Below, one piece after another: positions 34,126 through 42,393 of a stretch of 64,000 bases of DNA. Both the position numbers and the translations under genes were made by a program. The stretch comes from a bacterium (GTDB lineage: Bacteria > Hydrothermota > UBA3073 > JACQXS01 > JAGMCI01). The stretch lies in assembly GCA_030018315.1 (NCBI GenBank), contig JASEGA010000001.1, forward strand, positions 158,440 through 222,439, written 5' to 3'. The notes under the pieces are model-generated. The model saw only the letters and a list, made by a program, of their open reading frames with translations. It did no database searches and had not been told where the DNA came from. Within the stretch, counting starts at the first letter, position 1; every line of letters starts with the position of its first letter.

Positions 34126-34935
34126 CTATTCAGCCCGGTCTTTAACTACATCACTCACTATATCTTTATCTATCATTTTAACTTTGTTGAAAAAGCCAGA
34201 TAAAAGTGATAAGTCACATACTGTATTTATACGTCTCGGTATTCCATCAGAGTAGTTGTATATCTCATTTATTGCATCATTAGTAAAAATCTCTCTTTTC
34301 AGCCCCACTATACCAAGCCTGTACCGTATATAATTTTGGGTGTCAGTATAATTAAACTTACTGATAGAACATCTGAGTGTAATCCGTTGTGCAAGTGACT
34401 TTAGTCTATCAATTGTTTTAATAATTTCGGGCTGACCCGATAGTAAAAGAGTTAATAATTGCCTATTTTCGTAATACATATTAAGAAACAGCCTACACTC
34501 TTCAAATACAGCATCGTCATCTATAGTGTGAGCTTCATCTATAATTATAACTGTATTTTTACCATTTAATATACTATCAATTAATAATTTTTCTAAAGTA
34601 TGTAAAACATCCGACTTTTTATATGGGGCAGAATCACCGGTTAGCCTGTAGACTATTTCTCGCAGTAACTCAATGTTATCCATCAAAGGATTAGATATAT
34701 AGGCAAACTTCCTACCTGTATTTTTAAACTCATCAGTAAGAGCATTTAAGACAACAGTCTTGCCACAGCCAAACCCACCAAAGAGTATGCCACATCCCTT
34801 CTCTCCATTGACCAAGTATTGTAAGCGTATCAATGCCTCTTCATGACTCTCAGACCTGTAAAAGAAACGGGGATCAGGTACATTTTTAAATGGCTCTTCA
34901 GTTATTCCCCAATATTCATTATAAACTCCTTGCAT
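34126..34935 (-). CDS. ExeA/GspA-like AAA ATPase
   Basis: A 269-residue ATPase opening with Tyr-Trp-Gly-Ile-Thr-Glu-Glu-Pro-Phe-Lys-Asn-Val-Pro-Asp-Pro, then Walker A Gly-Gly-Phe-Gly-Cys-Gly-Lys-Thr (53-60), Walker B Val-Ile-Ile-Ile-Asp-Glu-Ala-His near 125, and Leu-Leu-Leu-Ser-Gly-Gln-Pro-Glu. This is the ExeA/TniB-like group; relatives sit in polysaccharide loci beside Wzc and Wza genes. No peptidoglycan-binding C-terminus is present. Confidence 0.85.
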   Translation of the reverse strand: MQGVYNEYWGITEEPFKNVPDPRFFYRSESHEEALIRLQYLVNGEKGCGILFGGFGCGKTVVLNALTDEFKNTGRKFAYISNPLMDNIELLREIVYRLTGDSAPYKKSDVLHTLEKLLIDSILNGKNTVIIIDEAHTIDDDAVFEECRLFLNMYYENRQLLTLLLSGQPEIIKTIDRLKSLAQRITLRCSISKFNYTDTQNYIRYRLGIVGLKREIFTNDAINEIYNYSDGIPRRINTVCDLSLLSGFFNKVKMIDKDIVSDVVKDRAE

Positions 34936-35549
34936 ACTTTAATATAAAGTAAGCAGTAAAATACAATTTGTCAAGAAAAAAAGTGATTTTGTGTAGTTGC
35001 CAATAACAAAATGTTAAAAATAATTACTAAAAAAATGGCGGGGGAGGATTTTACTAAATATTTAATAAACTCTCCAATAGAAATTTCATTCGCTGAAATG
35101 CCTATCCCTAAACAGCGGGGGCGTCAGTTGGTTTTAATATAAAGAGAAAAACAATAAGGGCTCACGCCTATTTTCTTTTCACATAATTAGAAAAATTTTT
35201 GAAAAATCCTTGCTTTGTTGAATAAATATTTTTGGCACCTTTGATTTTCAACCTCTGACTTGGTTTTAGACAATTTTGACCTTGTCATTCTGAACAAAGT
35301 GAAGAATCTCATAAATCGGTGTCAATCAAGGTGTTGCAAGTTTTGTAAAGCGAATTATTCAACAAAGCAATTTTTTGACACTTAATGGGAATAGAAAAAT
35401 TGTGTAAAAGCAATAAATTCCTTATTTAAGAGAAATATATATCTGTGACTATGGTTTTATTTTCAACCTCCATGGAAAGAGATTTAATTTTTATTAATTT
35501 TCTTGAATTTATTTAAATAAAAGAAGTAGGTAAGCTGTCCCCCATCCTC
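34936..35549. other. Long intergenic region holding a MITE
   Basis: Apart from the 161-bp element at 35210-35370 the region is AT-rich. A 43-codon plus-strand frame (35011-35142, Met-Leu-Lys-Ile-Ile-Thr-Lys-Lys-Met) is open but has no ribosome site or family match I recognise, so it is not called as a gene. Confidence 0.6.
35210..35370 (+). mobile_element. 161-bp MITE-like element, copy 1
   Basis: It is bounded by perfect 16-bp inverted ends (ttgctttgttgaataa / ttattcaacaaagcaa). Inside is a REP-like unit (gtcattctgaac...gaagaatctc). A second, nearly identical copy of the same length lies at 47136-47296 in the opposite orientation. It has no coding capacity, so it would need a transposase from elsewhere. 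Confidence 0.88.
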
Positions 35550-35963
35550 TTACCCCCATTTTACTTTTTTATTTTGTTTTAAGTACTGGTTTTTTGTTCC
35601 CTCAGGAATCTCCACAGGAATAGTTGGACTTTCAAGAGTAGATGGACTATATTCTAAAGCTAACTTACTGCTTTCTCCTTTTTCTACACATCTTACCCAC
35701 TTTACATGTGTCCAATCGAGCCACCCATCATATAACCTTACCCGAACTCTTCTATTTGTGTTATTAATGTATTGGTTTACTGAACTACCTATTGCTTTTA
35801 CATACCACCAGGCAAGCTCGTGACCTGCAGTCCCAAAGCTATCCCATTTGTTATCGTCATAGTTATATAAATCCATAACAGCCCCACTTATGGGATCCCA
35901 TCCATTGTCATACATATATGCCATAAACATTAGTGTGGTTGTACCAAAGTTGTGAAATTCCAT
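35550..35963 (-). CDS. Fragment of a secreted protein, probably truncated
   Basis: A 137-residue open frame rich in Trp, Tyr and Asn with beta-strand character (Ala-Trp-Trp-Tyr-Val-Lys-Ala, Arg-Arg-Val-Arg-Val-Arg-Leu-Tyr-Asp-Gly-Trp). It lacks a signal peptide and a convincing ribosome site at its first Met, and reads open upstream for some codons. Flanking IS debris suggests the N-terminal part was lost. No function is assigned. Confidence 0.45.
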   Translation of the reverse strand: MEFHNFGTTTLMFMAYMYDNGWDPISGAVMDLYNYDDNKWDSFGTAGHELAWWYVKAIGSSVNQYINNTNRRVRVRLYDGWLDWTHVKWVRCVEKGESSKLALEYSPSTLESPTIPVEIPEGTKNQYLKQNKKVKWG

Positions 35964-36381
35964 ACAGGACCTACAATTGTTAAAAAATTGCAGAAATGGA
36001 ATATTGAGATTTCTTTATGTTTTTATCCAAAAATCATTGAGAAGTAGAAAAAAATTATTGAAAGATAAGCGAAAAACATTGAAATTTTTCTGTATTTTAT
36101 TGTGAAATATAGAAAATTATAGGTTTAAAACTACTACTAAATATAGAAAATTTTGATTTAGTTTGGGCTAGATGTAGTTATAATCCCCTGATAGGATTTG
36201 ATATTCTATTTGTCCTAGCTTTAAGATATGGTTACAAATCCCGATAAATCGGGAAACCTCCTCTCTTTCACTCAAATATTGTAACCATCACTTAAAGATA
36301 CTCCATCTAATTTTAACAAAATACAGCCTTATATCTGTCATTCTAATTGTAGTAGAGAATCTACCCAATCACAATAATTTC
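35964..36381. mobile_element. Insertion-sequence debris
   Basis: Very AT-rich. Around 36219-36240 the words ctttaagatatggttacaaat match, on the other strand, the end of the transposase remnant at 47632-47658. Around 36304-36326 tctaattttaacaaaatac matches the end of the transposase remnant near 49915-49934. A cccgat/atcggg palindrome lies at 36240-36252. Two different IS ends therefore survive here without their bodies. Confidence 0.6.
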
Positions 36382-36687
36382 TTAACGACTACCTGAAATC
36401 AGAGTTATTCCACCCAGTTTCTCAATATCTTTAATAAATGTAATTAAATCATTTTCTGCTGTTTTAGGACTGACTTCAAACTTATTAGTTAGATTCTCAC
36501 TAATCTCTTTGAGACTTTTTTTACCATCTAATAATTCCCAGATGAAAGCTGATGTCTCATTTAAGACAACGATAGAATGCGCTTCCACAGCCTCTGCCTT
36601 TATAGGAACAAGGATAACTTCATCCACGACTTTACGATAGACAAAGTTAGGATTTCTTTTATATATACGGGATAAAAAATTGTGCAC
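36382..36687 (-). CDS. Orphan PqqD-like protein
   Basis: A 101-residue PqqD-type protein with Lys-Val-Val-Asp-Glu-Val-Ile-Leu-Val-Pro-Ile and Leu-Asn-Glu-Thr-Ser-Ala-Phe-Ile-Trp-Glu-Leu-Leu-Asp-Gly-Lys-Lys, close to the operon copy at 27406-27714. No radical SAM gene adjoins it; the nearest is a 40-codon fragment at 42231-42353, beside IS110. Just upstream an unrelated short frame (36797 to about 36690) starts by overlapping the stop of the propeller gene and runs into this one in another frame; it may be a decayed gene. The gene may be the remnant of a second RiPP cluster. Confidence 0.75.
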   Translation of the reverse strand: MHNFLSRIYKRNPNFVYRKVVDEVILVPIKAEAVEAHSIVVLNETSAFIWELLDGKKSLKEISENLTNKFEVSPKTAENDLITFIKDIEKLGGITLISGSR

Positions 36688-36793
36688 AGTACCTCATATC
36701 TCAAATTTCTCACAAAATCTACTATCTCACTGTCCGGTTTAAACCCTAATTCAAAAATCGGTAAACCCAACCTCATTTGGTCAAAGAGTTTTT

Positions 36794-38923
36794 TCAAATG
36801 AAAACAAATTTTTTAGAAATTGCCCCACTTTCTGTAGTTAATCTTATAAAATATACTCCAGATGTCAAGTCTATTTTTGTATTTATCTCATGCCGACCAC
36901 TATCAGACACACCATCAAATAATGACTTGATATTCCTACCTGCCACATCATACAAAGATAACTGAATTCTACCTCTTTTAGACATTGAATACCTTATAGT
37001 TATCTCTTTTCCGCTGATTATATTTCCTTTTACAAAAAGCAAGTTATCACCTACTGTAGAGAAATCACTACGAACTTCTTCTATACTTACACCCGGATGA
37101 TACTTTATCGTTACAATATCCATACCCGTAAATGCATCACTGTACGAAGTGCCAGTGACATATATATTGCCAGCATCATCAACCACTACAGCTGATGCGC
37201 CATCAGCATAATAAGAGTTGTTATATCTTGACTCCCATAGTAATTCACCAGCCGAAGAATATTTAAGTGTTGCAAAATCACACCCTGTCCGATTGCCATA
37301 ACTACCACCCGTCAGAAATACATCACCAGCTTCATCAATCGCTATGTCTGTCACAAAATCGTAAGATTTAATTGGACCATTATACTCTTTATGCCAGAGA
37401 AGTTCACCATCCGAAGAATACTTAAGAACTAAATAGTCAGCATTATCATTAGACCAAGAAGAAGTGCCACCAATATAAATATTGCCAAAAGCGTCACATT
37501 TGATTGCAGTTGGGATATCATTACCATTACCAATAGAATTGTAATACTGCACCCAAAGAAGTTCACCAGAAGGCGAATACTTTATTGTTAGGAAGTCATA
37601 ACCACCAGTAGCATTATAACTTGCACCTGTTATGTATACATTATTATAAGAATCTTTACAAATTGCACAGGGGTAATCATCACCATTCCCTACACCATTA
37701 AACCACTTTACCCAGAGAGTATCACCACTTGATGAGTACTTAATTGTGAGGAAATCATAATTGTTTGTAACTCTGCGAGCCTTGCCAGTTATGTAAATAT
37801 CATCATTGGACGCCACAACAATTCCTGCAGGTGAAGCTGTACCTCCTAACGGATATCTCCGTGTCCAAATGACATTACCTTGAGAGGAATATTTAATAGT
37901 CGCCCAATCATATTCTCCATACACTAAACCACTATATCCAGTGACTATAATATTACCATTATTATCAACAGCTATTGCACTTGAGAAATCACGGTTATAG
38001 TCGTAGTATTGAGTCCATAACACACTGCCTTGCTGAGAATACTTAATTAATTTATAATCATAATATGTCTGACTAGAACTTGTCCATCTTGTGCCTAAGA
38101 AATAGCAATTACCTTCTTTATCAACCACAAATCCTGCAGGTGCTGAGCCATCAGTCCTTTTCCAAATAGTGTCGCCATCTAATGAATATTTAATAATCAT
38201 TGAGGCATCCCCATTCTGCCAGAAGGTCTCACCCGGCTGATATACAGGCCAGCCGGTTGGATAACTGTAAGCTCCACAAGTCAGTACATATAGGCAGAAA
38301 GGAGTAAGGAATAAGTCAACCGCTTTGTCAGAGCAGATGCTGCCATCCCACTGTGAGTATCTTCTCACCCAGACAGTGTCGGGTAAGTTTTGACTCGGAA
38401 CAGTATAATGGAGGTACCCATCACGCCGATGATGAGAAATGTGCGACCCAGACAAGCTAATCATTTTATTTGTAAACAGATTAAGTGCAGTAGCTACAGT
38501 ATCTTTTACTTCAAAAGTTATATATGCTAAGATGCCACTACCAGTTTGATAGTGTTCGCCTAGGATGGCCTCCATGCACATTAGAGATGGGAAAGGACTG
38601 TCTTGGAAACTCCAAGAAAAAAACTTTGTGCTAATGCCACCTTGTGATAGGAAAGGTCCTCTTTCAATGTTGATTAATTTTAAATTAGAGCTATCAGTTC
38701 CGTTCCACCTCAGCCCTACTTGATAAGTATGAAGCATATTAATATTAGCAACTCTAATCTCAACCTGAAAAGTATCGCCAATCGCTAAATTTTTAACTGT
38801 ATCGGGATAGACATAAAGCGAACAATTGTCCGCAGGATCCCGTGAATAAGGGTTCTCTCCTGAAAAAGATAAGTGTGAAAACACAACACCCACTGTGATA
38901 ATATCCACTATCCTTCTACACAT
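36794..38923 (-). CDS. Secreted cohesin-like/beta-propeller protein with C-terminal sorting domain
   Basis: A 709-residue protein with a signal-like N-terminus, a cohesin-type domain (about 40-165; Gly-Asp-Thr-Phe-Gln-Val-Glu-Ile-Arg-Val-Ala-Asn-Ile), then about eight SBBP-like blades (about 195-620) with the recurring Leu-x-Thr-Ile-Lys-Tyr-Ser-x-x-Gly-(Glu/Asp)-x-Leu-Trp and Gly-Asn-Ile-Tyr-Val-Thr-Gly. The last 80 residues form a type IX-like sorting domain (Val-Ala-Gly-Arg-Asn-Ile; Gly-Val-Tyr-Phe-Ile-Arg-Leu; Lys-Phe-Val-Phe-Ile end). It is probably exported and surface-attached. Confidence 0.82.
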   Translation of the reverse strand: MCRRIVDIITVGVVFSHLSFSGENPYSRDPADNCSLYVYPDTVKNLAIGDTFQVEIRVANINMLHTYQVGLRWNGTDSSNLKLINIERGPFLSQGGISTKFFSWSFQDSPFPSLMCMEAILGEHYQTGSGILAYITFEVKDTVATALNLFTNKMISLSGSHISHHRRDGYLHYTVPSQNLPDTVWVRRYSQWDGSICSDKAVDLFLTPFCLYVLTCGAYSYPTGWPVYQPGETFWQNGDASMIIKYSLDGDTIWKRTDGSAPAGFVVDKEGNCYFLGTRWTSSSQTYYDYKLIKYSQQGSVLWTQYYDYNRDFSSAIAVDNNGNIIVTGYSGLVYGEYDWATIKYSSQGNVIWTRRYPLGGTASPAGIVVASNDDIYITGKARRVTNNYDFLTIKYSSSGDTLWVKWFNGVGNGDDYPCAICKDSYNNVYITGASYNATGGYDFLTIKYSPSGELLWVQYYNSIGNGNDIPTAIKCDAFGNIYIGGTSSWSNDNADYLVLKYSSDGELLWHKEYNGPIKSYDFVTDIAIDEAGDVFLTGGSYGNRTGCDFATLKYSSAGELLWESRYNNSYYADGASAVVVDDAGNIYVTGTSYSDAFTGMDIVTIKYHPGVSIEEVRSDFSTVGDNLLFVKGNIISGKEITIRYSMSKRGRIQLSLYDVAGRNIKSLFDGVSDSGRHEINTKIDLTSGVYFIRLTTESGAISKKFVFI

Positions 38924-38961
38924 ATCACACCTCCATTTTTTCTTATTTACACACTTTTAAC

Positions 38962-40614
38962 CTACAACAGACGCACTACTTTGAATGTCCTGTCTATTTC
39001 GCCCTCTATCCGAATAAAGTAGACTCCATTAGAGACCCCAGTTGGAAGTGATAAATTATGCTGTCCTTTGCCCATCATACCGTCAAATAGGTAAGCGAGC
39101 ATCCTGCCAGATAAATCGTATAGTATAGCCTTAATATAGGATGCCTTCTCAAGTGAAAAACTAATCGTCCGACCTAAAAATGAAACGGACTCCTCTTGCA
39201 TTTCTTTCTGACTCTCTAAAATACCTTGAGACTGTACATACTTTATTGTAGCATAGGCAAACCCAGTAATACTACTTGGACTGCCACCAGTTATATAAAC
39301 ATTGCTCTCGTTGTCCACAGCAATGCCCCACGCCCCACAAGCCCAAGTCTCATGCGCAAACCCAGTGTAACGAGCTACCCAGAGCTCATTACCATCTTTA
39401 TCATACTTGACTGTTGCAAAGTAATCATTCCAATCTTCTCCACTACTATACCCAGTCACATAAACACCGCCTTCATCATCTACACAAATTGCATTAGCAA
39501 TGTCCCATTTTGGGAGATGTGTATTCCCTGCATCATACCTTTTCGACCATAAAAGGTCGCCATCAGGAGAATACTTAAGCGTAATGTAGTCAAGACGTGT
39601 AGTTGATGTCATACTCACACCTGTCACATAGACATTGCCAATAGCGTCAATTACTAAATCGCAAGCCTCATCGTCATTTTCAGGACCACTATACTTCTGA
39701 ACCCAGAGCTCGTTGCCATTTCTGTCATACTTAATTGTAGTAATATCTCCAACAAAACCATTCACATAATAACTACGCCCCGAAATATAAACATTACCAT
39801 AGCTATCTGCCTTAATAAGATAAGAATAATCATCTTTATTATTTGGCCCGTTGTATCTTGCAACCCATAATTCGTTCCCCCAACAGTCGTACTTGATGGT
39901 TGTGTAGTCATAACCATAGCCACCACCAAACCCCTTACTTGCCCCGGTTACATAGATATTTGATGGACTGGATGGGTCTACTGTCACCCTATATGCTATA
40001 TCTGCAGAGTTTGCCGGTCCATTATATTTTACTCGCCACACCTCATCCCCATTTGCATTATACTTTATTGTACAAAAATTTACTCCCCCCTCTGCATTTT
40101 TATCATCTGAGCTGCCAGTGACATACACATGCCCCCTATCATCAATTGCTAAATCCAAAGCCTGATTCCAACCAATATTTGCTGTGCCATGATATGTCCT
40201 CACCCAGAGCTCATTCCCATCTTTATCATACTTAACTGTCACCCACTTCTCATCCCCAGTACTTGGATTCTTGCTTACACCTGTCACATAAATATTGCAG
40301 GAATTGTCAACTGCCATTGTACCCCATGCACTGAAGAAAGGACCGTCATCCCAATGTTCCAGACTATCATAACGAGCTGACCAAAGCTCATTACCATCAT
40401 TGTCATACTTAATAATTAAATAGTCAGCTCCTGTAACTTTACCTACACTTGACCCAAACACACAGACATTGCCTTCATTATCCAATCTGAGAGCCTTTGC
40501 TACATCACTACTATCTGCTGGTCCATTGTATCTTCTCACCCATGCAGTATCTACCTGAGCTAATGCTACTCCATTAAAAAGGAGCCCTAAAATTAGAAAC
40601 TTATACCAATTCAT
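38962..40614 (-). CDS. Secreted beta-propeller (SBBP repeat) protein with C-terminal sorting domain
   Basis: A 550-residue protein with a signal peptide (about 1-19), eight or so blades of about 52 residues (Thr-Ile-Lys-Tyr-Asp-x-x-Gly-Asn-Glu-Leu-Trp-Val-x-Arg-Tyr; Gly-Asn-Val-Tyr-Val-Thr-Gly) and a sorting domain at the end (Tyr-Asp-Leu-Ser-Gly-Arg-Met; Gly-Val-Tyr-Phe-Ile-Arg). It is a paralogue of the propeller half of its downstream neighbour. The start is preceded by TAGGAGGTAAG. Probably a surface protein. Confidence 0.85.
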   Translation of the reverse strand: MNWYKFLILGLLFNGVALAQVDTAWVRRYNGPADSSDVAKALRLDNEGNVCVFGSSVGKVTGADYLIIKYDNDGNELWSARYDSLEHWDDGPFFSAWGTMAVDNSCNIYVTGVSKNPSTGDEKWVTVKYDKDGNELWVRTYHGTANIGWNQALDLAIDDRGHVYVTGSSDDKNAEGGVNFCTIKYNANGDEVWRVKYNGPANSADIAYRVTVDPSSPSNIYVTGASKGFGGGYGYDYTTIKYDCWGNELWVARYNGPNNKDDYSYLIKADSYGNVYISGRSYYVNGFVGDITTIKYDRNGNELWVQKYSGPENDDEACDLVIDAIGNVYVTGVSMTSTTRLDYITLKYSPDGDLLWSKRYDAGNTHLPKWDIANAICVDDEGGVYVTGYSSGEDWNDYFATVKYDKDGNELWVARYTGFAHETWACGAWGIAVDNESNVYITGGSPSSITGFAYATIKYVQSQGILESQKEMQEESVSFLGRTISFSLEKASYIKAILYDLSGRMLAYLFDGMMGKGQHNLSLPTGVSNGVYFIRIEGEIDRTFKVVRLL

Positions 40615-40635
40615 ACTTACCTCCTATAAAGTTCA

Positions 40636-40678
40636 TAGGTAATAGTATTAGTAAATTAATACTAAGACTATGTACCTA
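40636..40678. promoter_or_regulatory. Interrupted palindrome upstream of the propeller gene
   Basis: A nested inverted repeat: outer taggta / tacct(a), inner tagtatta / taatacta with a five-base centre. It lies about 20-65 bases before the start at 40614 and could be an operator or an mRNA hairpin. Confidence 0.4.
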
Positions 40679-40741
40679 TAAAGATTATTTTAGCTTTACT
40701 GTGCAACTTTTTATGATAAAATATCTAAAAACTTGCATGTC

Positions 40742-40957
40742 CTTTCAACAGGTCGACAGCTTGTAACCCTCCTTATGGTCCCAATTGCCGGGAACCATTT
40801 GCCAAAGATCGCTGCTTCCTGCTGGTCTAACTGGGAACTTTTATTTAGGATACTATGGATCCTGGTTGATACCGGGATAACATTTATTTCCCAGGCTAAG
40901 TTTAGTTAGACACTTGCAGGATACTGTTGAAAGCTCATTAGCAAGAAAGGAGAAACC
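40742..40957 (+). ncRNA. Candidate bridge RNA region in the IS110 left end
   Basis: The GC-richer non-coding stretch between the left border and the transposase start contains several potential stems (for example aattgccggga / tcccagt-like, and ggatcctgg / ccgggata-like segments). IS110 members encode a structured RNA here that pairs with target and donor DNA. The exact ends and loops cannot be fixed by eye. Confidence 0.5.
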
Positions 40958-42205
40958 ATGTATTACTTAGGGATAGATGTGGCTAAAAGAAGCCATCGTG
41001 CCGTAGTACTTGATTCACAGGGAGAAAAGCTGAGTAAATCATTCTCCTTCGACAATTCGCAAGAAGGAATGAAATCTCTCACTTTGTATCTCGAGAAGCG
41101 ACCCATCTCTAAAACTGAACTCCTTACAGGTATGGAAGCCACTGGAAATTACTGGGAAAATCTGTATTCCTTCCTCACTAATAAAGGCTTTAAAGTAATC
41201 CTACTCAATCCATATCAGGTTAATAAGTTCCGTCAGGCGCTTGGTAAAAAAGCTAAAACTGACGACATTGATGCTCTCGTGATCGCAGGGCTTTTGAGAT
41301 CAAATGAATATCAGAATTCCTATGTCCCCCCAGAGAAGATCGAGAATTTAAGAGAACTTACAAAACTAAGATACGAATTCATAAAGGACTTGAGAAACTA
41401 CAAACGTCAGGCCATGTCGCTTCTAAACCTTGTTTTCCCAGAATATCAGAAGACAGTTATTAAAAACCCTTCTGCTATCGCTTCCGCTGCAATTCTTAAG
41501 GAATATCCAACAGCAATACACTTAGCACAAACTAAGCCCAAGAAAATTGAGCGCATTGTCAGGTCTATAAAGGGCAACAATTTTAACATCAGGGAGATCG
41601 AGCATCTTATTTCCACAGCCAAAGATTCCATTTATTCAGGAAAGAGCGCAGAGATAAGAGGTATGAATCTCAAAATGATACTCTCCCATATCCAGAACTT
41701 TGAAGAATCTATCAAGACCATCGATGACCAGATAGACGCTATTCTGTTCCCCTCACAGGATGATAATAATCAGCCGGGAGGAAATCTTTTTACCATACCA
41801 GGTGTTGGGCCAAAGATAGTTGCTACTTTCCTCTCAATAGCAGGAGAAAATGGGAATGCTTTTGAAAAAGGGACTAAAATCATAGGTCATATTGGGTTCT
41901 TTCCTCAAATCTTTGAATCAGGGGAGAAGAGAAAAGATAATAAGATTTCAAATCGAGGCCCAAAGTATGCTCGTTGGGGGTTCTATATAGGGAGTGTAAC
42001 CTGCATCAAGCATAATCCTGAGTTCCGACAACTATATCATAATAAGATCTCTCAAGGGAAGACTGGAAAGCAAGCGATTATATATGTGGGCAAAAAGCTT
42101 ATTCACATGATGCTTAGCATGGCTGAATCTGACGAAACTTATAGTCCTGAACAAGTGTTTAAGCCTATTCACTTATACAAATGTCAAAGAGCAACAGTTA
42201 CTTAA
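40958..42205 (+). CDS. IS110-family DEDD transposase
   Basis: A 415-residue recombinase. The N-terminal RuvC-like domain has Gly-Ile-Asp-Val-Ala-Lys (Asp6), Met-Glu-Ala-Thr-Gly-Asn-Tyr-Trp and Lys-Thr-Asp-Asp-Ile-Asp-Ala, giving the DEDD set. The C-terminal Tnp domain has Ile-Pro-Gly-Val-Gly-Pro, Gly-His-Ile-Gly-Phe-Phe-Pro and the Ser-Asn-Arg-Gly-Pro-Lys-Tyr-Ala-Arg box with the catalytic Ser. The gene is intact, with a ribosome site (AAGGAG) before the ATG. It probably remains active. Confidence 0.92.
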   Translation: MYYLGIDVAKRSHRAVVLDSQGEKLSKSFSFDNSQEGMKSLTLYLEKRPISKTELLTGMEATGNYWENLYSFLTNKGFKVILLNPYQVNKFRQALGKKAKTDDIDALVIAGLLRSNEYQNSYVPPEKIENLRELTKLRYEFIKDLRNYKRQAMSLLNLVFPEYQKTVIKNPSAIASAAILKEYPTAIHLAQTKPKKIERIVRSIKGNNFNIREIEHLISTAKDSIYSGKSAEIRGMNLKMILSHIQNFEESIKTIDDQIDAILFPSQDDNNQPGGNLFTIPGVGPKIVATFLSIAGENGNAFEKGTKIIGHIGFFPQIFESGEKRKDNKISNRGPKYARWGFYIGSVTCIKHNPEFRQLYHNKISQGKTGKQAIIYVGKKLIHMMLSMAESDETYSPEQVFKPIHLYKCQRATVT

Positions 42206-42230
42206 AATTTTTTACTTTTGTACTTGACAC

Positions 42231-42353
42231 TTATAGGATGTCTTTCCCTATCTCTCCACCTTTCGTATTGCAATACACACAGTTAAGATTACACCGATAG
42301 GTGAGAAACCACATAACTTCTATAAGTGGTATCTTTGGAATAACTTTATGCAT
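42231..42353 (-). pseudogene. Radical SAM gene fragment cut by IS110
   Basis: An ATG at 42353 reads Met-His-Lys-Val-Ile-Pro-Lys-Ile-Pro-Leu-Ile-Glu-Val-Met-Trp-Phe-Leu-Thr-Tyr, then the intact radical SAM triad Cys-Asn-Leu-Asn-Cys-Val-Tyr-Cys-Asn, then Thr-Lys-Gly-Gly-Glu-Ile-Gly-Lys-Asp, and stops at TAA inside the IS end. Nothing radical-SAM-like is found on the other side of the IS, so the rest was deleted. No N-terminal gene part is missing. Confidence 0.85.
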
Positions 42354-42393
42354 AAGATTTTATTTTCTCATCTCACTTACCAATCCCGAGGTT

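Larger units (their letters stand above)
40735..42238 (+). mobile_element. IS110-family insertion sequence
   Basis: The element holds one transposase gene, preceded by about 220 non-coding bases and followed by about 30. Ends are approximate: both borders carry a similar catgtc(c)ttt / gatgtcttt word, which would suit the short core match of IS110 elements, and no inverted ends or long target duplication are seen. The base composition is less AT-rich than its surroundings. It abuts a truncated radical SAM gene on the right. Confidence 0.75.

Noticed and set aside
35011..35142. 43-codon plus-strand frame in the 35-kb gap considered as a second RiPP precursor
   Set aside because: No ribosome site, no leader pattern like the 23884-24060 peptide, and no adjacent modifying gene on that strand.
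35210..35370. Repeats in the MITE region considered as a CRISPR array
   Set aside because: There are only two distant inverted copies with imperfect internal palindromes; no regularly spaced direct repeats or cas genes are seen.
36600..36797. 65-codon frame between the propeller gene and the orphan PqqD gene
   Set aside because: The start overlaps the upstream stop, but its second half lies in the PqqD gene in another frame and no family is recognised; treated as a possible remnant only.
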